42,214 nt of DNA from an uncultured Clostridia bacterium (GCA_947570625.1 CANOUP010000017.1:1-42214), one strand, 5' to 3'; numbered from the stretch's first letter, positions 31,093 through 41,208 are shown. A program made the numbers and translations. The notes: generated from the letters alone by a model not told the origin.

Positions 31093-32046
31093 TTAATCCT
31101 CCTTGTTCGAAAGTTGTAAGCCGTAAGACTGTAACTTCAAGATAACCTCGTCCAAAGACTTCCTGCCGAGGTTTCTGACCTTTAACATTTCGTCTTCCGT
31201 TTTTCTCGTTAAATCCTCTACGGTGTGTATGTTCGCCCGCTTTAAGCAGTTGTAGGAACGGACGGACAAGTCCATTTCCTCGATTGCCATGGCGAGTATT
31301 TTCTGCTGTTTGTCGTCTTCGTTCTTGACGAGTATATCCATTTCCTTAATGCTTTCCGAAAGGTCTACGAACAGCGAAATATGGTCCTGCATTATTTTAG
31401 CCGCAAGCGAAACTATTTCTTTCGCGCTGAACGCGCCGTTCGTCCATACTTCCAAAGTAAGCTTGTCATAGTCGGTATTCTGACCTACGCGGGTGTTTTC
31501 AACCGAGTAGTTGACCTTTTTGACGGGCGTGTAAATGGAATCGATGGGAATATAATCGATTAGCTCGGTTCTCGTATGGTCCGCACCCTTATAGCCTCTT
31601 CCGCGGCCGATGGTGATTTCCATATCGATTTTGCCGCCTTCATCTATCGTGCAGATGTGCTGATTGCCGTTTATTATTTCGATTTCGGCGTCCTCGGAAA
31701 TGTCGCTTGCCTTTACTTCGCAAGGACCGACTTTGTAGAGATGCAAAACCTTTACGTAGTCTTTATCCGTAACCTTGGTCTTTATTGCAAGCGTCTTTAA
31801 GTTGAGGATAATTTCCGTTACGTCCTCTTTTACGCCTGCGACAGCCGAAAACTCGTGTTTGACGGTTCCGTCAAGAAATCTTATGCCCTGCGCCGCCGCA
31901 CCGGGAAGTGCGGATAACAGTATTCTTCTAAGGCAGTTGCCTATTGTAAGACCGAAGCCCTTTTCAAGCGGTTCGACAACGACCTTTGCATAAGACTGGT
32001 CGTCGCTTTCCTCGACTTCGATTTTGGGCATATCCATTTCGATCAT
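31093..32046 (-). CDS. rpoA: RNA polymerase alpha subunit
   Basis: 317 residues. N-terminal assembly domain with [25 protein letters not shown] (about 25-50), flexible linker near 230, and C-terminal domain with [34 protein letters not shown] that contacts UP elements and activators. AGGAGG precedes the ATG. Normal length and position between rpsD and rplQ. Confidence 0.98.
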   Translation of the reverse strand: MIEMDMPKIEVEESDDQSYAKVVVEPLEKGFGLTIGNCLRRILLSALPGAAAQGIRFLDGTVKHEFSAVAGVKEDVTEIILNLKTLAIKTKVTDKDYVKVLHLYKVGPCEVKASDISEDAEIEIINGNQHICTIDEGGKIDMEITIGRGRGYKGADHTRTELIDYIPIDSIYTPVKKVNYSVENTRVGQNTDYDKLTLEVWTNGAFSAKEIVSLAAKIMQDHISLFVDLSESIKEMDILVKNEDDKQQKILAMAIEEMDLSVRSYNCLKRANIHTVEDLTRKTEDEMLKVRNLGRKSLDEVILKLQSYGLQLSNKED

Positions 32047-32071
32047 TATGCTACCTCCTGATTATTCTTAA

Positions 32072-32695
32072 TTACTTGGAGTACAATTCGACAATCATGT
32101 GTTCGGAAATCTGGCTGTCGATATCATCTCTTGCGGGAAGCGAAAGAATTTTGCCCTCTAATTTTTCGGGGTTGAATTCAAGCCATTTAGGCATAACCGC
32201 AGGTTTGCCCGCCTTTATCGCTTCGAAATACTTATTTGAGGTTTTGCTTTCTTTAACGGTAACTACGTCGCCGACCTTGATGATATAGGAAGGGATATTT
32301 ACCTTTTTTCCGTTTACGAGGAAGTGTCCGTGGTTAACAAGCTGTCTTGCCTGCGAACGGCTTGCGCCGATGCCCATACGGAATATAACGTTGTCCAGCC
32401 TGCGCTCCAACAGCGACAGCATGTTTTCACCCGTTATGCCCTTTGCTCTTTCGGCTTTGGAATAGTAAGCGCGGAACTGACCTTCCTGAACGCCGTAAAT
32501 ACGCTTAACCTTCTGCTTTTCGCGAAGCTGCTTGCCGTATTCGGATACCTTTTTCCTGCCTGCGCCGTGCGCGCCGGGAGGGGTAGGTCTTTTCTCGAAC
32601 GGACATTTGCCCGTATAACATTTATCGCCCTTTAAAAACAGCTTTCCGCCCTCTCTTCTGCAAAGACGGCATTTTGCTTCTCTGTAAGTTGCCAT
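32072..32695 (-). CDS. rpsD: 30S ribosomal protein S4, zinc-binding form
   Basis: 207 residues. Cysteines C9, C12, C26 and C31 form the zinc finger of the C+ variant. The S4 RNA-binding domain ([39 protein letters not shown]) is complete. Position between rpsK and rpoA is canonical. S4 commonly represses its own operon in bacteria; no leader structure is visible here. Confidence 0.98.
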   Translation of the reverse strand: MATYREAKCRLCRREGGKLFLKGDKCYTGKCPFEKRPTPPGAHGAGRKKVSEYGKQLREKQKVKRIYGVQEGQFRAYYSKAERAKGITGENMLSLLERRLDNVIFRMGIGASRSQARQLVNHGHFLVNGKKVNIPSYIIKVGDVVTVKESKTSNKYFEAIKAGKPAVMPKWLEFNPEKLEGKILSLPARDDIDSQISEHMIVELYSK

Positions 32696-32713
32696 ATTAC
32701 TTTACTACCTCCA

Positions 32714-33118
32714 TTATACTCTACGACGCTTAGGCGGTCTGCATCCGTTGTGGGGAATGGGCGATACGTCGGAAATAAGCGAAATTTCCACGTCGCACGC
32801 TCCGATTGCCCTTATTGCCGACTCTCTGCCGGCGCCGGGGCCCTTTACGTAAACTTCTACACTGCGGAGTCCGTGTTCCTTTGCCGCCTTTACGGCGGTT
32901 TCGGTCGCCATCTGGGCCGCGTAAGGCGTGCCCTTTCTCGAACCCTTGAAATTAAGACTGCCCGCGCTCGACCAGGAAATTACGTTGCCCTGAACGTCGG
33001 TCACTGTTACGAGCGTGTTATTGAAAGTGGACTGGATATGAACCTGTCCCCTGTCTACCTTTTTAAGCTCTCTGCGCTTTCTCGAAACGGTCTGCTTCTT
33101 GTTATTATTCGATGCCAT
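32714..33118 (-). CDS. rpsK: 30S ribosomal protein S11
   Basis: 134 residues with [24 protein letters not shown] and the C-terminal [18 protein letters not shown] that carries the isoaspartate-prone Asn-Gly. Sits in the platform of the 30S subunit. AGGAGG upstream, 11 nt after rpsM. Confidence 0.98.
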   Translation of the reverse strand: MASNNNKKQTVSRKRRELKKVDRGQVHIQSTFNNTLVTVTDVQGNVISWSSAGSLNFKGSRKGTPYAAQMATETAVKAAKEHGLRSVEVYVKGPGAGRESAIRAIGACDVEISLISDVSPIPHNGCRPPKRRRV

Positions 33119-33129
33119 ACCTTACCTCC

Positions 33130-33504
33130 TTACTTCGCGCCCTTCTTCTTGGCTACCGTACGGCGGGGACCTTTTCTCGTCCTCGCGTTGGTTTTGGTGG
33201 ACTGTCCGCGGACGGGCAGACCCTTTCTGTGACGGATACCGCGATAGCATCCTATCTCCATAAGTCTTTTGATGTTAAGCGAAACTTCGCTTCTGAGTTC
33301 GCCCTCGACCCTGTAATTGTGGTCGATATATTCTCTCAGTTTGGAAACGGTCTGTTCGTCGAGGTCTTTGACTCTCGTGTCGGGGTCAATACCCGTCGCT
33401 TCAAGTATCTTCTGCGACGTTTTAAGACCGATACCGTAAATGTAGGTGAGTCCTATCTCAATCCTCTTTTCTCTGGGTAAATCTACACCGGCAATACGTG
33501 CCAT
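33130..33504 (-). CDS. rpsM: 30S ribosomal protein S13
   Basis: 124 residues: [26 protein letters not shown] start, [22 protein letters not shown] and a basic tail ending KKKGAK. Contacts the tRNA and the subunit bridge. Preceded, across a 260-nt spacer, by rpmJ. Confidence 0.98.
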   Translation of the reverse strand: MARIAGVDLPREKRIEIGLTYIYGIGLKTSQKILEATGIDPDTRVKDLDEQTVSKLREYIDHNYRVEGELRSEVSLNIKRLMEIGCYRGIRHRKGLPVRGQSTKTNARTRKGPRRTVAKKKGAK

Positions 33505-33764
33505 ACGATTTAATTCCTCCGTTAAAATTTTAAAGTGTATTTTTGTATGTTAACCGCTCGGCGCCTTCGCCCGAAAATTCGGAATGAGGCGAAAAACGCA
33601 GACGGAATTGTTTTCTGCATTGAAAACGAAATTAGCCCTCCTGTATAAAGAGGGATAAAAACCGCGGAAACAAAGGCGCAGTAAGGCGCACGCGCGACCC
33701 GAACGCGCAACTAAAAGCACGCGCAGACGCCGACGGCGCAAAACGTACGCTTATCCGCGTATTT
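33505..33764 (-). other. 260-nt spacer between rpmJ and rpsM with hairpins
   Basis: No supportable ORF; short frames of about 60 codons are Arg/Ala-rich artefacts of GC-rich DNA. Two hairpins stand out: CCGAA/TTCGG nested in CGCC/GGCG around 33562-33592, and CCCTC/GAGGG around 33634-33652. GGAGG for rpsM lies at its left end. Gaps elsewhere in this operon are at most about 80 nt, other than the rpsQ-rplN spacer. Confidence 0.5.
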
Positions 33765-33881
33765 TCAGCCTTGACGCTGTTTGTGGCTCTTGTTTTTGGA
33801 ACAGATAATCATTACTTTTCCGTTTCTTTTGATAACTTTGCACTTGTCGCACATAGGTTTTACAGAAGGTCTGACTTTCAT
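33765..33881 (-). CDS. rpmJ: 50S ribosomal protein L36, zinc-binding form
   Basis: 38 residues: [19 protein letters not shown] start, cysteines C11, C14 and C27 and H33 as zinc ligands, ending HKQRQG. One residue longer than the usual 37 through an extra residue in the CSKNKSH loop. AGAGGA site before the ATG. Confidence 0.96.
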   Translation of the reverse strand: MKVRPSVKPMCDKCKVIKRNGKVMIICSKNKSHKQRQG

Positions 33882-33960
33882 TTTTGAAATCCTCTCAATT
33901 TTTTATATTAAACGGTAAAAATGCGGAAATACCACGATTGCTCGTTATATATACGCGTTT

Positions 33961-34182
33961 TTAATTCTTACTGCGCCAGACGATACGACCCTTGGTCAAA
34001 TCATACGGGCTCATTTCAAGCTTAACGTTGTCGCCTTCTATAATCCTGATATAGTTCATGCGAAGCTTACCCGAAATATATGCGGTGATGACGTAGCCGT
34101 TTGACAGCTTGACTTTGAAGTTTGCGTTAGGCAGGCATTCTATAACTTTGCCTTCCGCTTCTATAACGTCGTTTTTTGACAT
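33961..34182 (-). CDS. infA: Translation initiation factor IF-1
   Basis: 73-residue S1/OB-fold protein: [29 protein letters not shown], then HxxG-equivalent [18 protein letters not shown] and [18 protein letters not shown]. Acts at the A site during initiation. 12 nt after the KOW gene. Confidence 0.98.
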   Translation of the reverse strand: MSKNDVIEAEGKVIECLPNANFKVKLSNGYVITAYISGKLRMNYIRIIEGDNVKLEMSPYDLTKGRIVWRSKN

Positions 34183-34194
34183 AAAACTCCTGAT

Positions 34195-34503
34195 TTATTT
34201 GGAAACTTGCGCTTCCGTCTGTTCAGACGGCGGATTGTTGTAAGTTTTCAGCGCGGAATATATTTCCGAGTCGAACACCTGCCTTCCGTCTGCGAACTTT
34301 GACGCGATTGACTCCGCCTTTTCGGGCAGAAGCCTTAAATGTTTTAAGTTCTTTTTCTTGGGCGAAGCCAGCTTTTTGAAGTTGCCGTCGACAACCCCGA
34401 CCGTTCCGTCCCCGAAAATTAATCTTATAATGTAATATCTGTCCTTATCTCTGCCCTGAGTGCTTCGGCAAATTCCGCCTATGACAGGTATTTTATTTTT
34501 CAT
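34195..34503 (-). CDS. KOW-domain RNA-binding protein
   Basis: 102 residues with an N-terminal KOW/L14e-like domain: IPVIGGICRSTQGRDKDRYYIIRLI (5-29), VGVVDGNFKKLASPKKKNLKHLRLLP (about 36-61). This protein is a standard but uncharacterised neighbour of map and infA in Firmicutes. A ribosome-related role follows from fold and location; nothing direct is known. Confidence 0.88.
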   Translation of the reverse strand: MKNKIPVIGGICRSTQGRDKDRYYIIRLIFGDGTVGVVDGNFKKLASPKKKNLKHLRLLPEKAESIASKFADGRQVFDSEIYSALKTYNNPPSEQTEAQVSK

Positions 34504-34556
34504 ATAATCCTCTTCCGCCGTTTCCGCACAACCGGAAAACGGTGAGATTGATACGG

Positions 34557-35303
34557 TTATAAAGTCAATATTTCCACTCCGTCCTCTTTTATGAGAACGG
34601 TGTTTTCGTAATGCGCCGAAGGTTTTCCGTCCGCCGTGGTCACTGTCCAGCCGTCGCCGCGGTTGAACACAACCTTGTGCGTTCCCATATTAATCATGGG
34701 CTCTATACAAATGGTCATACCCGCTTTAAGACGCATACCCGTGCCCTTTTTCCCGTAGTTGGGAACGGACGGGTCCTCGTGCATTTCCCTGCCTATCCCG
34801 TGGCCGGTAAGCGCCCTTACCACCCCGTAGCCGTTGGCTTCAGCATGGGTCTGGACACTGTATCCTATATCGTAGAGCGGAACGCCCGCTTTAAGACCTT
34901 CGATTGCCTTGAAAAAGCATTCTTCGGTAACTTTTACAAGCCGTTTCCTGTCCTCGGGAACATTGCCTATTAAAAAGGTTCTGCACGCGTCGCCGTGATA
35001 CCCGTTCTTTTCAGCCGTTATATCCACGCTGACTATGTCGCCGTCGAGAATAATTCTGTCGGACGGGATACCGTGCACGACGACTTCGTTTACGGAAACG
35101 CACGAGCTTGCCGGATAGCCCTCGTAGCCGAGTTCGGAAGGATACGCTCCGCAGGAGGTGATATACCTGTAAACGAGTTCGTCCACATCCTTAGTGGTCA
35201 TACCCGCACGGATATTCCTGCCCACGAATTCAAGCGTTTCTTTGACTATACGGCAACTCTCGCGCATATATTCGATTTGTTTTTCGTCTTTGACTGTAAT
35301 CAT
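34557..35303 (-). CDS. map: Methionine aminopeptidase, type I
   Basis: 248 residues. Removes the N-terminal methionine from nascent proteins. Metal ligands can be located: D in VSVDITAEKNGYHGDACRTF (two aspartates), H in GHGIGREMHEDP, E in CIEPMI and E in HYENTVL. Start overlaps the adk stop (ATGA). Type Ia: no N-terminal zinc or SH3 extension. Confidence 0.97.
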   Translation of the reverse strand: MITVKDEKQIEYMRESCRIVKETLEFVGRNIRAGMTTKDVDELVYRYITSCGAYPSELGYEGYPASSCVSVNEVVVHGIPSDRIILDGDIVSVDITAEKNGYHGDACRTFLIGNVPEDRKRLVKVTEECFFKAIEGLKAGVPLYDIGYSVQTHAEANGYGVVRALTGHGIGREMHEDPSVPNYGKKGTGMRLKAGMTICIEPMINMGTHKVVFNRGDGWTVTTADGKPSAHYENTVLIKEDGVEILTL

Positions 35304-35923
35304 TTATCGAGAACTTCGCAGACTGCTTCAAATACTTCGTCGGGAGTTTTCGTTCCGCATACCACCGTAACCAGTTTGCCGCGTGCTTTGTAGTAATCGA
35401 TGAGCGGAGCCGTATTCTCGTCGTAAGTATCCAGCCTTGCCTTTACCGTTTCGGGATTGTCGTCTGCGCGGGCGTAAAGTTCTTTACCGCACTTTGCGCA
35501 CACCGTCGAGCCGTTAAGCGTCGAAACGTGGTAACTTTCCCCGCACGAACATACGCGTCTGCCGCATATTCTTTCCATAATAAGCGAAGGGTCCACTTCG
35601 AGATTAAGGCACAAATCTATGTCCGCGAACTTGGAAAGTTCTTCCGCCTGGTAAAGACTGCGGGGGAAACCGTCGAGCAGATAGCCCTTCTTAACGTCGT
35701 CCCAGCCGAGCCTGTCTTTGACTATGTCGCAGGTTACGGAGTCGGGAACAAGCTTGCCCGCATCGATGTACGACTTTGCGAGCTTGCCGATTTCCGTCCC
35801 GCCCTTGATGTTGGCGCGGAAAATATCGCCCGTGGAAATGTGAACGATGCCGTATTTGGAAGCTATCCTCGTCGCCTGCGTGCCCTTGCCTGCGCCGGGC
35901 GCGCCGAGTAAAATAATTTTCAT
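35300..35923 (-). CDS. adk: Adenylate kinase with zinc LID domain
   Basis: 207 residues. Interconverts 2 ADP with ATP and AMP. P-loop GAPGAGKGT (7-15), AMP site STGDIFR, DGFPRS and the LID with four cysteines (CSC...CAKC, about 123-145) that bind zinc as in Gram-positive Adk. Between secY (26 nt) and map (overlap). Confidence 0.98.
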   Translation of the reverse strand: MKIILLGAPGAGKGTQATRIASKYGIVHISTGDIFRANIKGGTEIGKLAKSYIDAGKLVPDSVTCDIVKDRLGWDDVKKGYLLDGFPRSLYQAEELSKFADIDLCLNLEVDPSLIMERICGRRVCSCGESYHVSTLNGSTVCAKCGKELYARADDNPETVKARLDTYDENTAPLIDYYKARGKLVTVVCGTKTPDEVFEAVCEVLDK

Positions 35924-35949
35924 TATCTTTCCTTATTGACGTATTGTTA

Positions 35950-37323
35950 TTATTTTAAGAAGCCTTTGTAATTCTTCATCATAAGCTGCGATTCGAGCTG
36001 TTTGTCGAGTTCGAGCGCAACCGAAACTACGATTAGAATACCGGTCGTCGAGAATACCGACAGAAGCGCCGTATCCGTGGCGCCGAGGAGGCTGACCGCT
36101 ATAAGCGATAATACAGACGGTATAAGCGCAACCAGCGACAGATAGATGGCCCCGAAAAGCGTTATTCTGTTGGAAATTTTCTTTAAATAGTCCGCAGTGG
36201 GTCTGCCGGGACGAATACCCTGGATAAATCCGCCGTTCTGCTGGATTGTCTTGGAAACGTCTTCGGGATTGAACTGCATCGACTGATAGAAGAACGCGAA
36301 CGCGAAGATAAGCACGCAGAGCGTTACGGTGTATATAAGCTGTCCGTACCAGTACTGCGACGAACCCGAGAACCAGTCGGTGATTCCCTGCGCCGCGCCC
36401 GAATCGGGCCAGAAAAGGCTTATAATCATCTGGGGGAAGGAAATGAGGGCAAACGCGAATATGAGGGGCATAACGCCTGCGCCCGATATTTTCATCGGGA
36501 TATTCGACGACTGTCCGCCGTACATTCTCCTGCCCTTAACCTGTTTTGCGTACTGGACGGGAATTCTTCTCTCCGACAGGTCTACCGCAACGATTGCGGT
36601 AAATTCGAGGATTGTAAGAATTGCAAAGCCCAGAAGCTCCCACAGTACCGCAGGATTGGCTTTATCTACGCCCAGACCGACCGCCTGACCGAATTTCGCA
36701 ACAATCGTAAGTCCCGCAGTGGAAATGATACCTATGAAGATTATCAAAGATATACCGTTGGAAATACCGTACTCGGTAATTCTTTCGCCTATCCACATAA
36801 CGAGCATCGAACCTGCGGTATATACGACCGTCAGGAAAATTCCGATAATCCAGTTTGCGCCCGCTTCGCTCGCGCCGAGGGCTTCGAACAGTCCCGTCTT
36901 GAAGGAACCGCTCTGTACGCCGAAGTTGACGACGATGCCGACAGCCTGCGCAACAGCGAGAACTATAGTCACGTAGCGGGTTATCTGCGCGATTTTCTTT
37001 CTGCCCTCTTCGCCCTGTTTGGAAAGGCGTTCGAGCGCGGGAATACCGACAGTGAGAAGCTGTAAGATAATCGACGCGTTGATATAAGGGCTTATTCCGA
37101 GTGCGAACAGGGTCGCGTTTGCGAGCGAACCGCCCGTTATGTCGGAAAGTATTTCAAGGAAGGAATAGTTTCCGCTTGTGATGTAATCGCTGAATGTGGA
37201 AACGGTTATGCCGGGTACGGGAATATAGCACCCGAGCCTGAATATAAGAAGAAGCAGAAGGGTAATCCAAATCTTCTTTCTTATCTCCTTCACCTTAAAA
37301 CAATTTTTTATTGTTTCAAACAT
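35950..37323 (-). CDS. secY: Protein translocase subunit SecY
   Basis: 457 residues with ten predicted membrane helices. Recognisable blocks: the start MFETIKNCFKVKEIRKKIW, YIPVPGI, the plug-region GISPYINASIILQLL, and RRIPVQYAKQVKGRRMYGGQSSNIPMKISGAGVMPLIFA near the SecA/ribosome-binding loop. Forms the protein-conducting channel with SecE and SecG. Preceded by rplO after 71 nt. Confidence 0.98.
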   Translation of the reverse strand: MFETIKNCFKVKEIRKKIWITLLLLLIFRLGCYIPVPGITVSTFSDYITSGNYSFLEILSDITGGSLANATLFALGISPYINASIILQLLTVGIPALERLSKQGEEGRKKIAQITRYVTIVLAVAQAVGIVVNFGVQSGSFKTGLFEALGASEAGANWIIGIFLTVVYTAGSMLVMWIGERITEYGISNGISLIIFIGIISTAGLTIVAKFGQAVGLGVDKANPAVLWELLGFAILTILEFTAIVAVDLSERRIPVQYAKQVKGRRMYGGQSSNIPMKISGAGVMPLIFAFALISFPQMIISLFWPDSGAAQGITDWFSGSSQYWYGQLIYTVTLCVLIFAFAFFYQSMQFNPEDVSKTIQQNGGFIQGIRPGRPTADYLKKISNRITLFGAIYLSLVALIPSVLSLIAVSLLGATDTALLSVFSTTGILIVVSVALELDKQLESQLMMKNYKGFLK

Positions 37324-37394
37324 TTTTGACCTCTTTTAAAGCTAAGGTTTAGAACCGCCGAAATAAAGCGGATTTCAACGCGGACGCGCGGAAA

Positions 37395-37844
37395 TTACTC
37401 GATAATTTCAGCAGTACCGCCTGCTTTTTCGATTGCCGTTTTAGCCGTTTCGGAGAACTTGACGGCCTTTACGGTAAGCGCGGTTTTAAGTTCGCCCGAA
37501 CCGAGCACTTTGAGCCCCGCGGAATTTTTAACTTCCTTTGCAAGGCTGTTTTCGGCAACGTAACCGAAGTCGACTACCGTGCCTGCGGGAAGCTTATCGA
37601 GCTGGCTGATATTTATAATCGTATAATGCTTAGCCCACTTGTTGTGGAATCCGCGCTTGGGTACGCGTCTTGCGATAGGCATCTGACCGCCTTCGAAGCC
37701 GGGACGTACGCCGCCGCCCGAACGCGCCCACTGACCTTTATGTCCTTTACACGACGTCTTGCCGTGACCCGAACCTATACCTCTGCCTAATCTCTTTACA
37801 CGGGAGGTTGAGCCCTCTGCGGGCGATAAAGTATCTATTCTCAT
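37395..37844 (-). CDS. rplO: 50S ribosomal protein L15
   Basis: 149 residues: LSPAEGSTSRVKRLGRGIGSGHGKTSCKGHKGQ N-terminal Gly/Arg/Lys-rich extension and C-terminal domain (VLGSGELKTALTVKAVKFSETAKTAIEKAGG). ATG 6 nt after the rpmD stop; GGAG in the end of rpmD. Confidence 0.98.
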   Translation of the reverse strand: MRIDTLSPAEGSTSRVKRLGRGIGSGHGKTSCKGHKGQWARSGGGVRPGFEGGQMPIARRVPKRGFHNKWAKHYTIINISQLDKLPAGTVVDFGYVAENSLAKEVKNSAGLKVLGSGELKTALTVKAVKFSETAKTAIEKAGGTAEIIE

Positions 37845-37850
37845 AATTAC

Positions 37851-38030
37851 TTACTCTCCTACCTGTTCTGTTTTGAGGAGGTATCCTACCTTCTTAATCT
37901 GTCCCAGCACGGCGGGGGTTTCTTCAAAGGTTTTCGTACTTCCTATTTTTTTAAGTCCCAACGCGGTGACGGTTGCTTTAACCGTCTTTGTTTCGTTGGA
38001 AACGCTCTTTATCAAAGTTACCTTTATCAT
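37851..38030 (-). CDS. rpmD: 50S ribosomal protein L30
   Basis: 59 residues: MIKVTLIKSVSNETKTVKATVTALGLKKIG start and VLGQIKKVGYLLKTEQ end, as in bacterial L30 (conserved LGLxKxxS and GxIxKVxYLL patterns). GGAGG before the ATG; 11 nt after rpsE. Confidence 0.97.
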   Translation of the reverse strand: MIKVTLIKSVSNETKTVKATVTALGLKKIGSTKTFEETPAVLGQIKKVGYLLKTEQVGE

Positions 38031-38041
38031 AACTACCTCCG

Positions 38042-38572
38042 TTAAATCGACAACTCTTCAATGTCTACGCCGCGCGCTTTTGCAACGTCTTCGGGGGACA
38101 TAAGGTCAAACAATCCGCAGATTGCCGCCTTTACGCAGTTGATGGGGTTGGACGTTCCGTGCGACTTGGTTCTTACGTCCTTAACGCCCGCCGCTTCCAT
38201 AACGGCACGGACGGGACCGCCCGCGATAACGCCGGTACCTTCCGCCGCCGGCATCATAAGTACGGAGCCTCTGCCGAATATACCCGTTACGGTATGGGGA
38301 ATGGAAGTGCCTTTCAAGCTTACTTTGCGCATGCTCTTTTTTGCCTGCGCCGTAGCTTTTTCGATTGCTTCGGGGACTTCTTTGCTCTTGCCCATTCCGT
38401 AGCCTACCGAACCGTTTCCGTCGCCTACGACAACGAGAGCGGCAAAACGCATATTCCTACCGCCCTTTACGGTCTTGGTTACTCTGTTAACCTGAATGAG
38501 CTTTTTGATTAAGCCGTCGTCTTCCTGCCTTCTTACGTTTCTTCTTGCAGGTCTTTCTTTCTTTTCTTCCAT
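38042..38572 (-). CDS. rpsE: 30S ribosomal protein S5
   Basis: 176 residues. Double-stranded RNA-binding-like N-terminal domain with [43 protein letters not shown] and C-terminal domain with [28 protein letters not shown]. Short charged N-terminal extension. Contributes to decoding accuracy. Confidence 0.98.
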   Translation of the reverse strand: MEEKKERPARRNVRRQEDDGLIKKLIQVNRVTKTVKGGRNMRFAALVVVGDGNGSVGYGMGKSKEVPEAIEKATAQAKKSMRKVSLKGTSIPHTVTGIFGRGSVLMMPAAEGTGVIAGGPVRAVMEAAGVKDVRTKSHGTSNPINCVKAAICGLFDLMSPEDVAKARGVDIEELSI

Positions 38573-38582
38573 TTTCAGCTCC

Positions 38583-38969
38583 TTAGAAATTCAGTCCGGC
38601 TTCTCTTGCGCCGTCTGCAACAGCCTGTACGCGTCCCGTATAGAGATATCCGCCCCTGTCGAACACCGCCGATTTAATGCCCTTTGCAAGAGCCTTTTCT
38701 CCGGCCTTTTTGCCGACTGCTTTCGCGGCTTCCGTCTTGGTCATATCTTTTATCTGCGCCTTTACTTCCTTTTCCATTGTGGAAGCGGAGCAGACGGTTA
38801 CGCCCTTTTCGTCGTCGATAAGCTGTACGTAGATGTGGTTAAGACTTCTGTAAACGCTGATACGCGGAGTTTCAGCCGTACCCGAAACCTTCCTGACGCC
38901 GTTTACCTTTTTTCTTACTCTGGCGTGACGGCGCTGTCTTTCCTTGTTTTTATCAATTTTATTAATCAT
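38583..38969 (-). CDS. rplR: 50S ribosomal protein L18
   Basis: 128 residues, slightly longer than usual at the N-terminus. Conserved [11 protein letters not shown]-type start, [30 protein letters not shown], and the end [27 protein letters not shown]. Binds 5S rRNA. Confidence 0.98.
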   Translation of the reverse strand: MINKIDKNKERQRRHARVRKKVNGVRKVSGTAETPRISVYRSLNHIYVQLIDDEKGVTVCSASTMEKEVKAQIKDMTKTEAAKAVGKKAGEKALAKGIKSAVFDRGGYLYTGRVQAVADGAREAGLNF

Positions 38970-39030
38970 AATTATACCTCAAGCAATTAACCGCATATGC
39001 GGTATATCCTTCGCGTATTCAATACGGAAA

Positions 39031-39579
39031 TTATTTCTTGCCCTTGCCTCCCGTCTTACCTTCCTTGCGCTCGATTACTTCGTCGCTGTAAGCGATGCCG
39101 TAGCCGTGGTAAGGTTCGGGAACTCTGAGTTTACGGATATTAGCGGCGGTCTGACCGACCAGCGTTTTGTCAATGCCCGATACCACAATCTCGGTGACCG
39201 AGGGACATTCGAGCTTAACGCCTGCGGGTTCGGCAAAGTCTACGGGGTGCGAGAAGCCGATGTTCAAAACGACTTTGTTGCCCTGCTTTGCAACCTTCCA
39301 GCCGACGCCGTTTACCTTTAACGTCTTTTTATAACCTTCCGTCACGCCGACAACCATGTTGTGCAGAAGCGCGCGGTAAAGTCCGTGTTTCGCATTCGTA
39401 TCGGAAGCCTTTCCCGTAGTAACTACGTGAGCGACGCCCGCTTCAATCTTGACGTCGATTTCGCCTACTACCTTCTGAGTAAGCGTACCCTTCGCGCCCT
39501 TGACCGTCAGAAGTCCGTTTTCGAACGTAACGGTAACACCTGCGGGAATTGTTACGGGTAATTTACCTATTCTTGACAT
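39031..39579 (-). CDS. rplF: 50S ribosomal protein L6
   Basis: 182 residues: MSRIGKLPVTIPAGV start, two homologous alpha/beta domains, and the signature PEPYHGYGIAYSDEVIERKEGKTGGKGK near the end (usually PEPYKGKGI). Located between rpsH and rplR as expected. Confidence 0.98.
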   Translation of the reverse strand: MSRIGKLPVTIPAGVTVTFENGLLTVKGAKGTLTQKVVGEIDVKIEAGVAHVVTTGKASDTNAKHGLYRALLHNMVVGVTEGYKKTLKVNGVGWKVAKQGNKVVLNIGFSHPVDFAEPAGVKLECPSVTEIVVSGIDKTLVGQTAANIRKLRVPEPYHGYGIAYSDEVIERKEGKTGGKGKK

Positions 39580-39594
39580 ACTTAAATTACCTCC

Positions 39595-39987
39595 TTACCA
39601 GATATAGCAAAGCACTTCGCCGCCTACGTTAGCCGCCTTTGCCTGCTTATCCGTCATTATTCCTTTATTAGTGGAAAGAACGGCGATTCCCAGTCCGTTT
39701 AATACCTTGGGCATACTTTCTACAGCCGTGTAGCTGCGAAGTCCGGGTTTGGAAACTCTTTTAAGTCCGTTGATGACCGAACGTCCTTTTCCTACGTATT
39801 TGAGGGTGAGAACAAGCTTACCGTTATAACCGTCTTCAACAAGCTTAACGTCGGAAACGTATCCTTCTTTAAGCATTATATCGGCGATAGCTTTCTTCAT
39901 ATTTGATGAAGGAATCTCAACCGTGTCTTTATTAACCATAATCGCGTTTCTTACGCGAGTGAGCATATCTGCAATAGGATCTGTCAT
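39595..39987 (-). CDS. rpsH: 30S ribosomal protein S8
   Basis: 130 residues: MTDPIADMLTRVRNA start and C-terminal STNKGIMTDKQAKAANVGGEVLCYIW. In bacteria S8 binds 16S rRNA and can repress the spc operon by binding near rplE; no matching leader was looked for here in detail. Confidence 0.98.
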   Translation of the reverse strand: MTDPIADMLTRVRNAIMVNKDTVEIPSSNMKKAIADIMLKEGYVSDVKLVEDGYNGKLVLTLKYVGKGRSVINGLKRVSKPGLRSYTAVESMPKVLNGLGIAVLSTNKGIMTDKQAKAANVGGEVLCYIW

Positions 39988-40005
39988 AACTTTAATACCT
40001 CTCTC

Positions 40006-40191
40006 TTACCAACTCGATTTTCTGACGCCGGGAATTTGTCCCTTGTAAGCAAGGTTTCTGAAACAGATACGGCAAACTCCGTACTTTCTGAGAACCGCGT
40101 GGGGTCTTCCGCAGATGGAACATCTCGTGTATGCTCTCGTGGAGTATTTAGCAGGCTTCTGCTGTTTATTTATCATTGCTTTCTTTGCCAT
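40006..40191 (-). CDS. rpsZ: 30S ribosomal protein S14, zinc-binding type Z
   Basis: 61 residues with CSIC and CRIC pairs (in RCSICGRPH and GVCRICFRN), the zinc-binding C+ form. Ends GVRKSSW. Position between rplE and rpsH. Confidence 0.98.
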   Translation of the reverse strand: MAKKAMINKQQKPAKYSTRAYTRCSICGRPHAVLRKYGVCRICFRNLAYKGQIPGVRKSSW

Positions 40192-40203
40192 ATATCTTTC
40201 TCC

Positions 40204-40758
40204 TTACTTCTTGAAGGGCATACCCATAGCCCTTAAAAGCTCTCTGGCTTCTTCATCCGTCTTAGCGGTGGTAACGAAGCAGATATCCATACCTCTTATC
40301 TTCTCAACCTGGTCGTACTGGATTTCGGGGAAGATAAGCTGTTCCTTAACGCCCATACAGTAGTTGCCCTTGCCGTCGAAGCTGTTTGCGGGCACACCGC
40401 GGAAGTCGCGGACTCTGGGAAGCGCAATCGATACGAATTTATCGTAGAAATCGTACATCATTTTACCGCGGAGCGTAACTTTAAGACCTATCGTCATTCC
40501 TTCGCGCACTTTGAAGTTTGCGACGGACTTTTTCGCCTTGCACGTTACGGGAAGCTGACCCGTGATCTGTTTAAGCTCGTTCTGCGCCATCTGTATGGAT
40601 TTTGCGTTGTCCTTTATATCGCCGAGTCCCGTGCTTATTACTATTTTAACAAGCTTGGGAACCTGCATCGGGTTTTTGTAAGCGAATTTCTTGGTGAGTG
40701 CGGGAACAACTTCTTTTTCGTAATTTTCAACAACTCTCGTCTTATATTCCTTAGCCAT
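40204..40758 (-). CDS. rplE: 50S ribosomal protein L5
   Basis: 184 residues: [46 protein letters not shown] and [34 protein letters not shown]. Binds 5S rRNA. Slightly extended N-terminus ([19 protein letters not shown]) is normal. Confidence 0.98.
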   Translation of the reverse strand: MAKEYKTRVVENYEKEVVPALTKKFAYKNPMQVPKLVKIVISTGLGDIKDNAKSIQMAQNELKQITGQLPVTCKAKKSVANFKVREGMTIGLKVTLRGKMMYDFYDKFVSIALPRVRDFRGVPANSFDGKGNYCMGVKEQLIFPEIQYDQVEKIRGMDICFVTTAKTDEEARELLRAMGMPFKK

Positions 40759-40769
40759 GCCGTTCCTCC

Positions 40770-41195
40770 TTACTCTGCCTTATCGGGGGACGCCGTTTCC
40801 GCGTCTTCCTTCTTTGCGCGCTTTCTTACGCGCTTTTTGGGAGCTTCTTCCTTCTTTGCGCTCTTGCCCGCTTTTCCCGTGTAAGCCTTGTCAAGCACCG
40901 CTCCGCATTTACCGCATACTCTGTGCTTTTCCTTGCCTTCCGTATTGTACTTCACGCGAACCGCCTTCGAGCACGAAGGGCACACGACCATTACGTTGGA
41001 AGCGTCCATGGGCGCTTCTATTTCCGCTATCTTGGAAACTTCGTTCGCCTTTCTCGCCTTCTGCGATTTCTTGTGAATGTTGATACCTTCAACCGTTACC
41101 GTTCCGTTCTTGGGAGACGTTGCAATTACCTTGCCCTGCTTGCCCGCATACTTACCGGTGATAACCAAAACATTATCATTCAATTTTACGTTCAT
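40770..41195 (-). CDS. rplX: 50S ribosomal protein L24 with long charged tail
   Basis: 141 residues; L24 is usually near 103. KOW domain [37 protein letters not shown] and the L24-specific [22 protein letters not shown] cysteine pairs (zinc-binding form) are intact. From about 103 on the tail is Lys/Arg/Glu/Ala-rich ([21 protein letters not shown]), an extension seen in some clostridial L24 proteins. Confidence 0.97.
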   Translation of the reverse strand: MNVKLNDNVLVITGKYAGKQGKVIATSPKNGTVTVEGINIHKKSQKARKANEVSKIAEIEAPMDASNVMVVCPSCSKAVRVKYNTEGKEKHRVCGKCGAVLDKAYTGKAGKSAKKEEAPKKRVRKRAKKEDAETASPDKAE

Positions 41196-41208
41196 AGCTA
41201 ATCTCCTA

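Noticed and set aside
33522-33741. Short minus-strand ORFs of about 62 codons in the rpmJ-rpsM spacer
   Set aside because: Two overlapping frames, both Arg/Ala/Phe-rich, no ribosome-binding site and no familiar sequence.
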